A stretch of 64,000 bases of DNA from Dermatophagoides farinae (lineage: Eukaryota > Arthropoda > Arachnida > Sarcoptiformes > Pyroglyphidae), in the NCBI RefSeq assembly GCF_024713945.1, contig NC_134678.1, positions 2,914,001 through 2,978,000 on the forward strand. The letters are read 5' to 3'. The notes under the pieces are model-generated. The model saw nothing but the letters and a program-made list of their open reading frames with translations, was not told the DNA's origin and searched no databases. Positions 56,101 to 64,000 of this stretch are shown here, in pieces; the stretch's first letter is position 1, and the number at the start of each line of letters is the position of its first letter. The translations under genes and the position numbers were made by a program.

Positions 56101-57554
56101 TTTCATCATCATCATGATTCTAGACAAGAATTTCTAATATGCTCGTTTCGAATTCGAAACGTGTATAAGTTTTATTCTTTTTTTTGCTCTGAATTTTAGT
56201 TTTTTTTTATTTTTTTGGTACTTTGCTTTTTCATTTTCAGACTCTTAAATTGTATATATTATATCATATCATATCGTGTATATACCACCATATCGAAACA
56301 TTCATTCACTCACCAAATAATTAATGATGAGGAAAAAAAATTATTATTTGGTTTACACACACAAATATAAATGATACTTTTTTGAATCGTATTGAACCAA
56401 ATTGGGATAGACAAATTTTTTTTCTGATTCTTGATAATAAAATGATAAAGCAATTAGTTTCGGGTTAAATCCAAATTAACCAAATGAAAACAGATGCTTT
56501 GATCATGATAAGTTGATCCGAAAACGAAATGAAAAGGAAAAAAATTGTTACGTTATTATTCTTCGAGATTACATTCATTTATTGTACGACAATTACTCAA
56601 TCGATCAACCTTTTTGTTTGGTTGGTTCTACACGTTTTCATTTTTTTTTATTGTTGTTGATTGTTGTTATTCTGCCTTTTATTCCTTTCCTTTTTTTCTC
56701 TTGAAATGAATGCCTTTGTATCTGATTCGTGATTTTCTTCTTTCCACCCTGATTAACATCACACACCAATATTAGTTTGAATTGACATTATTTATTCATT
56801 TCACTCCTTGTCCCATTAATTTTATCTCTTATAATTAACCAATTCTTTTGGAATTCGTTTTATTTTGATCAATTTTTTTAACATTTTCATTTATATATAA
56901 ACTTTGTATAATTTTCAAAGAAAATATAGCCAGTCATCATTATGTGCCATCATCGATTTCATCATTCACCAATATCCAACAATTAGGCCGTACATATTCA
57001 CAACGTGTGCCTTCATTTGGTTATTGGCATCTACGATATCATCAATTGGAACCAAGTCTGGTCAAATTTAATCTTAGTTTACCATCATCATTTTCACAAA
57101 CAAATAATATGGGTGGCAATAGTCCATCGGTATTAGCTATTTATGGTAATCGCGATAAACCAGCTACACATACACGTTATGATTTTGTTGAATTCATTGA
57201 TCGTGTACTCATGGCAACCAGTGCGACAGCCAGTTTAGTTATTGGTCGTCAACGTTTGAAACGGGCCAATGAACATCATTCAATGGCCACAATGCACATC
57301 ATACAGAAAGAGTTTACTAAATATCTGGATAATGGAATCTGGTTTTTAACATTGTACAATGATGCACCATTATATGTGGACGTTTCGCTCGATTTGTCAT
57401 TGGCCACTGATGAATTGTGTCCATTTAATTGTCGAGGTCATGGTGTTTGCATTGCTGGCCATTGTAAATGTGATCCCGGTTATAATGGTGAAAGTTGTGA
57501 TCTCAGTAAGTAATATTATTGTATATACCGACAAAATATATTTTGTTATTTTCG

Positions 57555-57586
<32 letters not shown>

Positions 57587-60500
57587 ATTGTTGATAATGA
57601 TGAGGAATTCAATGTTAGGGATTATAAGCTTCGAGTTTTTCGAGTCTATAGTAACTAATGATGATCATGTCGTATCTTTGCTTTTCTTTTTTTTTCATAC
57701 AAAAAAACATTACAACAGTGACTTGTCCGGTTTTATGCTCTGGTCGTGGACAATATCTCAGTGGTGAATGTGTTTGTAACTCCGGATGGAAAGGAAAAGA
57801 ATGCCATATTCGTGAAGATGAATGTGAAGTACCAAACTGTAATGGACATGGTGATTGTATTGATGGTACATGCCATTGCTTTGCTGGTTACAAAGGAGAT
57901 CATTGTGAAAATGGTTTGTATGCTTGTTAAATTTTTCTTTTCATTCTTGTTTCTCTTTCCGTTTTGGTTGGAATTTTTTCTATTTATAATTTTCTTTCTA
58001 TATCTATTTTCATTCATATTTTAGTCGATTGTCTTGATCCAAAATGTTCTGGCCATGGCCATTGTATGTCGGGTGTATGCATCTGTGGAAAAGGATGGAA
58101 AGGTGGTGATTGTTCGGAACCTGATAATGAAGCCACACATTGTTTACCGGATTGCTCCGGGCATGGAAATTTCGATCTACAATTACAGCAATGTATTTGT
58201 GATGAACGATGGTCTGGTTCTGATTGTTCACAAGGTATGTGGGCTTACTATTTATTGTTCCAATGAATTTTTTCTCTAACACTTTGATCATTAACGTGTC
58301 AAAGAACGATGCGATCTAGATTGTGGTACCAATGGTCATTGTGAAGATGGTGAATGTGTTTGTGATGAAGGCTGGAGCGGTGACAAATGTTTGACTCGAC
58401 TATGTGATCCAAGATGTTTAGAACATGGACAATGTCAGAATGGAACTTGTATCTGTGCTAAAGGTTGGAATGGCAAACATTGTTCATTAGGTATGTTTAA
58501 TTCTTTTTATATTTTTCCCATAATTAATTCTCATAATTTCTTATTACATCATTAGCTGGATGTGTCAACGATTGCAGTGAACACGGTGAATGTGTTCGTC
58601 AACATTTAACTACACCAAATGATGAACTACTTTGGGTGTGCGTATGTGAACCTGGTTATGCCGGTTTAGATTGTTCAGTTGCATTAGAATCTCAATGCGG
58701 TGATAATATCGACAATGACAAAGGTAATGATGGTCTGACTTTAATCAATCTATTCATCTATGTCTGGTTATCTATCCCTCTTTATCTGTAACTGACTAGC
58801 TGTCGTTTTGAATTAAATCTCATTTTCTTCTTTTTTTTCACTTATTAATCAAATGTGTACGATTGCAATAATAATTGAAAATCTTTTTCTTTTTTTTTTC
58901 TCTTTTATTCCATTCAATCATCATGTACAGATGGTTTGGTTGATTGTGCCGATCCGGAATGTTGTCAGAGTAAGTAAAATTCCATCCACTCACTCATATC
59001 ATACAACATCAATACAATTCACGATATATACACCTATTTTTCTTGCTATTCATTCATGCAATTGAACTTTCATTTCCAATATGAAATATTTGTTTGTATG
59101 AGTGCGTCTAAGATTCTTATAAAGTTAGAGGGAGAGAGAGAGAGCTGCCTTCTATATGAATCTTGATTTTCTTTTTTCACCCAACAAAAAGCTGAATAGG
59201 ATAGAAAAACTTATATACGATGATGAAGATTAATTAATTAACATTTGTTTTCAAATGTGAATTCATTCATCTCCTTCTCCTCTCTTCTTCTTCTTCATCT
59301 CCTGAGAACTTTAGCCTTAAAATTACTACAAAGATATATACAATCCATAGTGAAAAAGCATTAATTAATTTGTTTCCATTCTTTTGATCTCAGATTTTAC
59401 AGAAAAAAATATATATTCATTTCATGTCAATCTTTTTTTCTTTGTTAAATGTATGAACATACTAATCACTTTCTTCTATTTTATTTTTTTTTTATTTGTT
59501 TGTTTGTTTGTTTTATCATCATTATCAACATGATGTTCATCGATATGAAAATCATCATCATCATCATCATCATTATTTTAATGTTAATGTAGGCAAAGAA
59601 TGCGAAAGTAAACAGCTATGTTTTTCAGCATCAGATCCACAGGACATCCTGCTGCGTAAACAACCACCGGCCATGACAGCTTCGTTTTATCAACGAATGC
59701 AATTTTTGATTGAAGAAGAATCCGTACAATCATTTGCACAGAAAATGGCTTTCAACGATAGGTATGTTGTCATCTGGTTTATTTTTTTTTGTTTTCCAGT
59801 GGCCAATCCTTACAAAGCGAATTATTCTTTTCGACCATTTTTTATTCTATCAAATGCATCCTGAACGATAATTCTGTATACAGTAGTTAGTTCCAGATCA
59901 ACATTTTCTTCAACGAAAAAAAAAAATTTTTCAACTGTCAGATTAGTAATCAATCGTCTACTTTTCCTCTGTCATATAGGATGCATTGAATTTTTAAAAA
60001 AATTTCAAATGTCAAATCTCATAATCTGTAGTGTAATAGTAATAGCTCGATAATTTGAGAAAGTTTTCAGATTTTTATTTTCTCCATCATCATTTGACAA
60101 TCAACAATAACATCAATTATACTATTTTATCCTGTCTGTTGCGTAATATTTATTCGCTTTATTTTAGTTGCAACTTGCAAATTTATCAACAATCTGTCAT
60201 CAATACTAATTTGTTTCTTCAATTTTTTTTCTTTCTCCTTTTTATTCTAATTATTCTTCTAATATATTGTTTCCTCAATTAACATTTGCTTCTTCATATA
60301 AATACGGATTTCTGCTATTCACAAACATCTTTTGAAATCAAAATGATCAATCTATTCAATTTTTCAAAAACAAAAACAAAAAAAAATAACTTACAATTTA
60401 TTGACCTAACCCTACTGTCACTACTACTATCTTAATGCTTTTCTCTAACAACTACATTAATATGTAATGTACCTTCAACTTTAAAATCTAACAACACGAT

Positions 60501-63500
60501 TTCTTTGCCATCATTATCATCATCATCGTTATCATCTTGTGTCATTTGAAAATTTATTCATAATCAATCATTCCGGTTTTGTCGCTTTCTTGTTACATAT
60601 ATAAATTTTTTTTTTCAATCCATAATGATGATCTGTGTGGTCTTTTAACTATTATTTATACACTCAAATTTGGTTGCCACGATCGACAAACATAAAAATT
60701 ACGAACGAAATGACAGTTTACTATGGAATCGTATAAATGAGAGGTGAAATTTTCTCATTCTTTTTTTTCATCCTTTCACATTCTTTTTGTTTTATTTTTC
60801 ATTATTAATATTTTTATTTCCATTCCTTGTTTTCATCTTTTTTCTGTTGATTACTTCTTTATGATGATGATGATGATCTTCATTCATTTTCTTTTTTGGA
60901 TATTATTTTGATTTATTATTTCATTGTTGTTCGTTTAGTTTCGCATCATTCTTTCTTTTATTCATTTTTTTTTCGTTGCCGTAAATTTCGTTAATTTTTG
61001 TTTCTTGAATGCTTACAAATTCATTATTTTTCATTTTTTTTGCATTTCATTTCAATTTTCTTTTGTTTGAAGTTTTATTAAGAAAATTTCTGTTTATTAT
61101 ATCATTAATTTTTTTATTTTTTCCCCCCACTTGTAGTCGTGCATCAGTTATACGAGGACAGATTGTTGATTCTGGTGGATTGGGTATTACCGGTGTACGG
61201 GTCGGAGTTTCAACCGATCCATTCCTCGGCTTTACAATGACCCGTGAAAATGGATGGTTCGATCTTTTGGTTAATGGTGGTGGCTCGGTCACTCTACATT
61301 TTCATCGTGAACCATTTAAATCTGTACAAAAAGTGGTCAATGTACCAATCAACGAAATCATTGTTCTTGATAAAATTTCTCTTAATCTTGAAGGACAAAT
61401 TTCTATTACAAATGATGTGGATAATAAGAAATCAGCTATTTGTTCTGATCATGATTATGATAAAATGAAACCGATTGTTGTTGCAACATGGAAACAACCA
61501 TTTCAAAATAGTCATTCATCCGATCAATCAGCTGTACTAGCTGAATCACAAATTGTTCAAGAATCTATTCGTATGCCTGGAACCGGCATCCATCTGGTTT
61601 ATCATTCATCACGTTCAAATGGCTATCTATCAACTATTGAGCTTCAACTTACACCGGATAAAATTGAACCAACATTACGTCTTGTTTATTTAAAAATATC
61701 TATCGAAGGAATCTTGTTCGAAAAAATCTTTGAAGCTGATCCGAATATTCTGTATACGTTTGCCTGGAATCGTCGTAATGTTTATAGACAAAAAGTCTAT
61801 GGATTGGCCAATGCTGTCATTCAAGTTGGCTATCAATATAACAATTGTGCAAATGTTATTTGGGAAATGCAAACAGTACAACTAGCTGGTCATGATATGC
61901 CAATTTCAGAAATTGGCGGGTGGAATATTGATGTACATCATCGTTATAATTTTCATGAAGGCATTCTGCAAAAAGGTGATGGTAGCAATGTTTATTTGAA
62001 AAAGAATTCGAAACTTTTGACTACCAGCGTTGGAGACGGTCAACAACGTCCATTACATTGTTCTTATTGTAATGGATTGGCTAAGGATCAACGATTATTG
62101 GCTCCTGTAGCTTTGGCTTCATCTCCAGATGGAAGTCTCTACATTGGTGATTTTAATTTGATTCGTCGTCTTCGACCGGATGGAACTATTTCGACTGTTG
62201 TAGAATTGAGTGAATCATCCGTAGCCTATAAATATCATCTTGCTGTCGGATCTGTCGATGGTAAACTATATTTCAGCGATCCTGAGAAGCATCAAGTTTT
62301 TCGTGTGATCAGCACTGAATCACCCAACGATCCAAGAAACAATTTGGAAGTGTTTGTTGGTAGTGGCGTTAAATGTTTGCCTGGTGATCGAACTGCATGT
62401 GGTGATGGTCGTTCAGCACGTGAAGCAAAACTTTCCTATCCAAAAGGAATTGTTCTTGCTCCTACCGGTGAGCTTTACATAGCCGATGGAACAAATATAC
62501 GAATGGTCGATACATTTGGAATTATCCACACGATTATTGGTGATCATTATCATAAATCTCATTGGAAACCAATACCATGCTCTGGTTCAACACCGATCAA
62601 CAAATTAATTCTTCGCTGGCCAACACAACTGGCCATTTCTCCATTGGATCAAACTTTACATATCCTCGATGATCATATGGTTCTGAAAGTAACCAATGAT
62701 AAACGTATCATAATAGTGGCAGGTCGACCATCCCATTGTCCGTCATACATTCATCATCGTCATCAAACAAACGACTCTGAGGATAAAAAAGAACTATCCG
62801 ATTCAAAAGAACCATTGGCAACGTAAGTTTTATCTATATATTAAATCAGATCGATTAATCGATAATTGTTATTTTTTATAAACAGACAAGTATTCCTAGA
62901 AACTCCTCAAGCAATCACATTTGGACCAAATGGAGATCTTTATATTGCTGAAAGTGATTCCCAAAATACAAATCGTGTTCGTGTTGTGTCCGTATCCGAT
63001 CAACGAATATCACGATTTGCTGGTGCTGATATCAATTGTTCATGTATGGATGTCTCTTGTAAATGTTTTTCACCTGATGATTTGTTAGCTGTGAATGCTC
63101 ATCTGTCTACAATTTCATCGATTACCGTTACACCTGACGGAAAAGTTCATATCAGTGATCAGGAAAATCTTCGTGTACGAACAGTTTATTCTCCATTGCC
63201 ACAACAGAATCCTTCAACCGGTGAATATGAGATTGTATGGCCAGAAACGCATGAAGTTTATGTATTTAATCGTCATGGTCAACATATTTCAACCAAATCA
63301 GCATTGACCGGCACATTGATTTATTCATTTGCTTATAATGTCAATGCTATAAATGGTAAAATCAGTTCAGTCACTGATGCAGCTGGTAACAAGATTTACA
63401 TATTGAGAGATTATAGTAACCAAGTGAAAAGTATCGAGAATTCTCAAGGCGAAAAATGTCGACTTGCGATGAACCGACAAGGGCTGTTAGCATCGTTCAC

Positions 63501-64000
63501 CACTTCAAGCAATTATGCCATAAAATTCAATTATCAAGGAAATTTGGATGCTTTGCTTACATCGCGAACTGATTCATGGGGAAAATCTACCTTGTATAAA
63601 TATGATGAATATGGACGAGTAATTCAAGTAGTATTGCCCACTGGTGATGTCATGCGTTTAAGCAATCGTTTGGCTTTTGATGGAACAACGAAATTGTTGG
63701 TCACCTACAATGATATTGATCTTATGCGTTTAGACGTAGGCGACAAGTATATAAGCAAAAATTTATTGCAAGGGGATGAAATTTTCACTTTGGAAAGACT
63801 CAGTAACATTAATCCATCAACAAAAGGCTCATCACATAAATTGGCCATGAGGAAGCGTGATACAAGTCATTTGGAAATTGAATCAATGTCATCACCCGTG
63901 ATTGCCGATTCATGGTCTAAAATGAGCGAATTATGGCCTTTACCGTCAATTATGAGGATCATTTATAATTCAGAAAATGTCAAACGTATTGAATGGAAAT
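52291..64000 (+). CDS. Ten-m: Teneurin (Ten-m/Ten-a family), 5' part, 13 coding exons, truncated by window end
   Basis: Type II transmembrane adhesion protein used in neuronal target choice and synapse organisation. Joined exons: 52291-53104, 53184-53253, 53365-53537, 53613-53918, 56930-57505, 57719-57913, 58025-58234, 58305-58490, 58556-58723, 58931-58969, 59593-59761, 61137-62822, 62886-64000+. Every junction is GT-AG and keeps frame, giving about 1,902 residues against roughly 2,700-3,000 for whole family members. Seen in order: low-complexity intracellular domain 1-331, transmembrane helix 332-352, linker, YDFVEF block at 538, eight EGF repeats 618-883, Cys-rich module with DNDKDGLVDC, transthyretin-like/FN-plug from 970, NHL propeller about 1283-1615, YD repeats from about 1674. 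The domain order is diagnostic for teneurins. Whether it is the arthropod Ten-m or Ten-a paralogue cannot be settled here, so the symbol is provisional. Start choice: first ATG of the frame, with an in-frame TAA at 52273 and no AG between that stop and the ATG. Confidence 0.95.
53184..53253 (+). CDS. Ten-m: Teneurin exon 2: intracellular domain
   Basis: A 70-nt exon encoding [22 protein letters not shown]. Acceptor AAAG at 53183 has a poor pyrimidine tract, but it is the one that restores the frame after exon 1. Donor CG|GTGAGT is strong. It enters in phase 1 and leaves in phase 2. Confidence 0.85.
53365..53537 (+). CDS. Ten-m: Teneurin exon 3: juxtamembrane basic region and transmembrane helix
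   Basis: Residues 295-352. A basic stretch ([15 protein letters not shown]) precedes one hydrophobic helix, which gives the cytoplasm-in orientation of a type II protein. The acceptor is a tandem CAGTAG (AG at 53364 and 53367), so the exon may start at 53365 or 53368, changing R-R to R. Donor GTATGT at 53538, phase 1. Confidence 0.92.
53474..53536 (+). other. Transmembrane segment of teneurin (signal-anchor)
   Basis: Residues 332-352 form a 21-residue run ([20 protein letters not shown] and then M) without charged residues. It is preceded by Lys/Arg on the N side and followed by a polar linker. It is the only such helix in the reconstructed product. Confidence 0.92.
53613..53918 (+). CDS. 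Ten-m: Teneurin exon 4: low-complexity extracellular linker
   Basis: Residues 353-454 just outside the membrane. One cysteine (C367 in TNCPV) lies near the start. It then has a Gln/Pro patch, Ser5 (53726-53740), Gly7 (53750-53770), an Asn run and a Thr6 tract (53894-53911). Acceptor TTTCAG at 53612, donor GTAAGA at 53919, both phase 1, so the 306-nt exon could be skipped in frame. Reading past the donor meets a stop at 53951-53953. I know no conserved domain here. Confidence 0.8.
53919..56929 (+). other. Teneurin intron 4 (3.0 kb), no supported exon
   Basis: Largest intron inside the visible coding part. It holds (TAA)n near 53990-54010, GAT/ATC runs, TC and TG tracts and an (AAC)n at 56010-56031. 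A cysteine-containing frame at 55762-56034 has no good flanking splice sites and no teneurin likeness. An acceptor-like TTTTTTTCAG at about 54719 is followed by sequence that is not protein-like in the required phase. An alternative exon cannot be excluded. Confidence 0.8.
56930..57505 (+). CDS. Ten-m: Teneurin exon 5: pre-EGF extracellular domain and EGF1
   Basis: Residues 455-646. It carries the conserved teneurin block before the EGF repeats: [30 protein letters not shown] and [12 protein letters not shown] (590 onward). An RLKR site at 563-566 matches the furin R-x-K/R-R consensus. EGF1 (618-644) has all six cysteines. Acceptor ATATAG at 56929 is fixed by phase, because the nearby AG at 56933 would break the frame. 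Donor GTAAGT at 57506. Confidence 0.95.
57253..57264 (+). other. Furin-like cleavage motif RLKR in teneurin
   Basis: Codons for R563-L-K-R566, in the extracellular part between the YDFVEF block and EGF1 and inside a locally basic stretch (GRQRLKRAN). It matches the R-x-K/R-R proprotein convertase consensus. Cleavage near this place is known for some vertebrate teneurins; here it is a prediction. Confidence 0.5.
57554..57586 (+). repeat. (GTT)11 microsatellite in teneurin intron 5
   Basis: Perfect trinucleotide array in the 213-bp intron between exons 5 and 6, about 50 bp after the donor. It is too far from the acceptor to act as its pyrimidine tract. Confidence 0.95.
57719..57913 (+). CDS. 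Ten-m: Teneurin exon 6: EGF2 and EGF3
   Basis: Residues 647-711. EGF2 (649-675, [18 protein letters not shown]...) has five cysteines: the third is replaced by Tyr659. EGF3 (682-709) has six. Odd-cysteine EGF2 is a known teneurin trait allowing an intermolecular disulfide. Acceptor ACAACAG at 57718; donor GTTTGT at 57914 is non-canonical after GT but phase-correct. Confidence 0.94.
58025..58234 (+). CDS. Ten-m: Teneurin exon 7: EGF4 and EGF5
   Basis: Residues 712-781. EGF4 (714-741) is complete. EGF5 (751-779) lacks its third cysteine, with Phe761 in its place (CSGHGNF), leaving five cysteines and a second potential dimer disulfide. Acceptor TTTTAG at 58024, donor GTATGT at 58235, phases 1 and 1. 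Confidence 0.94.
58305..58490 (+). CDS. Ten-m: Teneurin exon 8: EGF6 and EGF7
   Basis: Residues 782-843, two full six-cysteine EGF modules. The 70-bp intron before it ends in GTGTCAAAG, a weak acceptor without a pyrimidine tract, but no other AG nearby keeps the frame. Donor GTATGT at 58491. Confidence 0.92.
58556..58723 (+). CDS. Ten-m: Teneurin exon 9: EGF8 and start of Cys-rich module
   Basis: Residues 844-899. EGF8 has a long third loop ([15 protein letters not shown]) as is usual for the last teneurin EGF. It then begins the module CGDNIDNDK. The 65-bp intron before it separates EGF7 from EGF8. Donor GTAATG at 58724, phase 1. Confidence 0.93.
58931..58969 (+). CDS. Ten-m: Teneurin exon 10: 39-nt microexon completing the DNDxDGLxDC motif
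   Basis: Thirteen codons, residues 900-912 ([13 protein letters not shown]). Joined to exon 9 it makes [19 protein letters not shown], the acidic Ca-binding-like signature of the teneurin Cys-rich region. Acceptor TGTACAG at 58930, donor GTAAGT at 58970, both phase 1. Its identity is secured by the motif that spans the junction. Confidence 0.92.
58970..59592 (+). other. Teneurin intron 10 (623 bp)
   Basis: Contains a GA-rich run near 59130-59143, T-rich tracts, and a (CAT)n array close to the acceptor (about 59551-59573). I see no further exon in it. Confidence 0.85.
59593..59761 (+). CDS. Ten-m: Teneurin exon 11: end of Cys-rich region
   Basis: Residues 913-968. It includes [20 protein letters not shown] and [12 protein letters not shown], the conserved bridge between the cysteine-rich module and the transthyretin-like domain. 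Acceptor ATGTAG at 59592, donor AG|GTATGT at 59762. It enters in phase 1 and leaves in phase 2, ending the run of symmetric exons. Confidence 0.93.
59762..61136 (+). other. Teneurin intron 11 (1.4 kb)
   Basis: AT-rich with few long microsatellites apart from a GAT run near 60861. It ends in a long T-rich tract and CCCCCCACTTGTAG. An in-frame ATG at about 61009-61011 followed by hydrophobic codons is this pyrimidine tract, not a protein start. Confidence 0.88.
61137..62822 (+). CDS. Ten-m: Teneurin exon 12: transthyretin-like/FN-plug domain and NHL blades 1-4
   Basis: A 1,686-nt exon, residues 969-1530. It begins [14 protein letters not shown] with the transthyretin-related strand pattern, [19 protein letters not shown]. 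The FN-plug part follows ([37 protein letters not shown]). The NHL propeller starts at [15 protein letters not shown] (about 1281), with blade signatures [33 protein letters not shown] and [12 protein letters not shown]. It ends in an unusually charged stretch ([14 protein letters not shown]). Donor GTAAGT at 62823, phase 2. Confidence 0.96.
62886..64000 (+). CDS. Ten-m: Teneurin exon 13 (partial): NHL blades 5-6 and start of YD shell
   Basis: Residues 1531 to at least 1902; open to the window edge. Contains NHL blade 5 ([20 protein letters not shown]), the [15 protein letters not shown] cysteine loop, and blade 6 ([15 protein letters not shown]). Tyr-Asp-type repeats follow from about 1674, for example [17 protein letters not shown] at 1768 onward. 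The rest of the barrel and the C-terminal domains lie outside the window. Acceptor AAACAG at 62885 after a 63-bp intron. Confidence 0.96.

Noticed and set aside
61009-61136. ATG followed by a hydrophobic, signal-peptide-like stretch in frame with exon 12
   Set aside because: This is the T-rich pyrimidine tract of intron 11 read as codons. The conserved domain begins right after the AG at 61136, and the phase fits exon 11.

Overview
The window looks like nuclear DNA of a small-genome arthropod, most likely an acariform mite such as Dermatophagoides or Sarcoptes. This is inferred from strong AT richness, very short spliceosomal introns (63-111 bp for most), and a background dense in (TG)n, (ATC/GAT)n, (AAC/GTT)n and poly(A/T) tracts. 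No bacterial, phage, IS or CRISPR feature was seen, and no recognisable virus-derived sequence.

Region 1 (about 1-52,080) holds no gene I can defend. It is AT-rich, microsatellite-dense DNA whose open frames are mostly translations of simple repeats. A few islands are less repetitive: a splice-bounded stretch near 980-1,142, an 80-codon frame with a canonical donor at 38,807-39,046, and a minus-strand terminal-exon-like block at 43,086-43,444. These are listed as weak candidates. The region may be the upstream intergenic region and/or the large first intron of the gene that follows.

Region 2 (about 52,081-64,000) is the 5' two-thirds of a teneurin (Ten-m/Ten-a/Odz family) gene on the plus strand. 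I reconstructed 13 coding exons with mutually consistent splice phases, giving about 1,902 residues before the window ends. In order they encode a low-complexity intracellular domain (1-331), one transmembrane helix (332-352), a Ser/Gly/Thr-rich juxtamembrane linker, a conserved pre-EGF domain with a furin-like RLKR site, eight EGF repeats (two with an odd number of cysteines), the Cys-rich DNDxDGLxDC module, the transthyretin-related/FN-plug domain, a six-bladed NHL propeller and the first YD-shell repeats. The rest of the YD barrel and the C-terminal domains lie beyond 64,000.

Teneurins are type II transmembrane cell-surface proteins that dimerise through EGF repeats and make homophilic or heterophilic contacts in synaptic partner matching. 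The most interesting points are in the architecture of this copy: a leader exon with overlapping uORFs in all three frames, a short intron 1 whose retention would give an intracellular-domain-only protein, a tandem CAGTAG acceptor just before the transmembrane exon, a run of seven symmetric phase 1-1 exons including a 39-nt microexon, and the apparent lack of room for the two alternatively spliced inserts known in vertebrate teneurins. I saw no clear previously undescribed multi-gene system.
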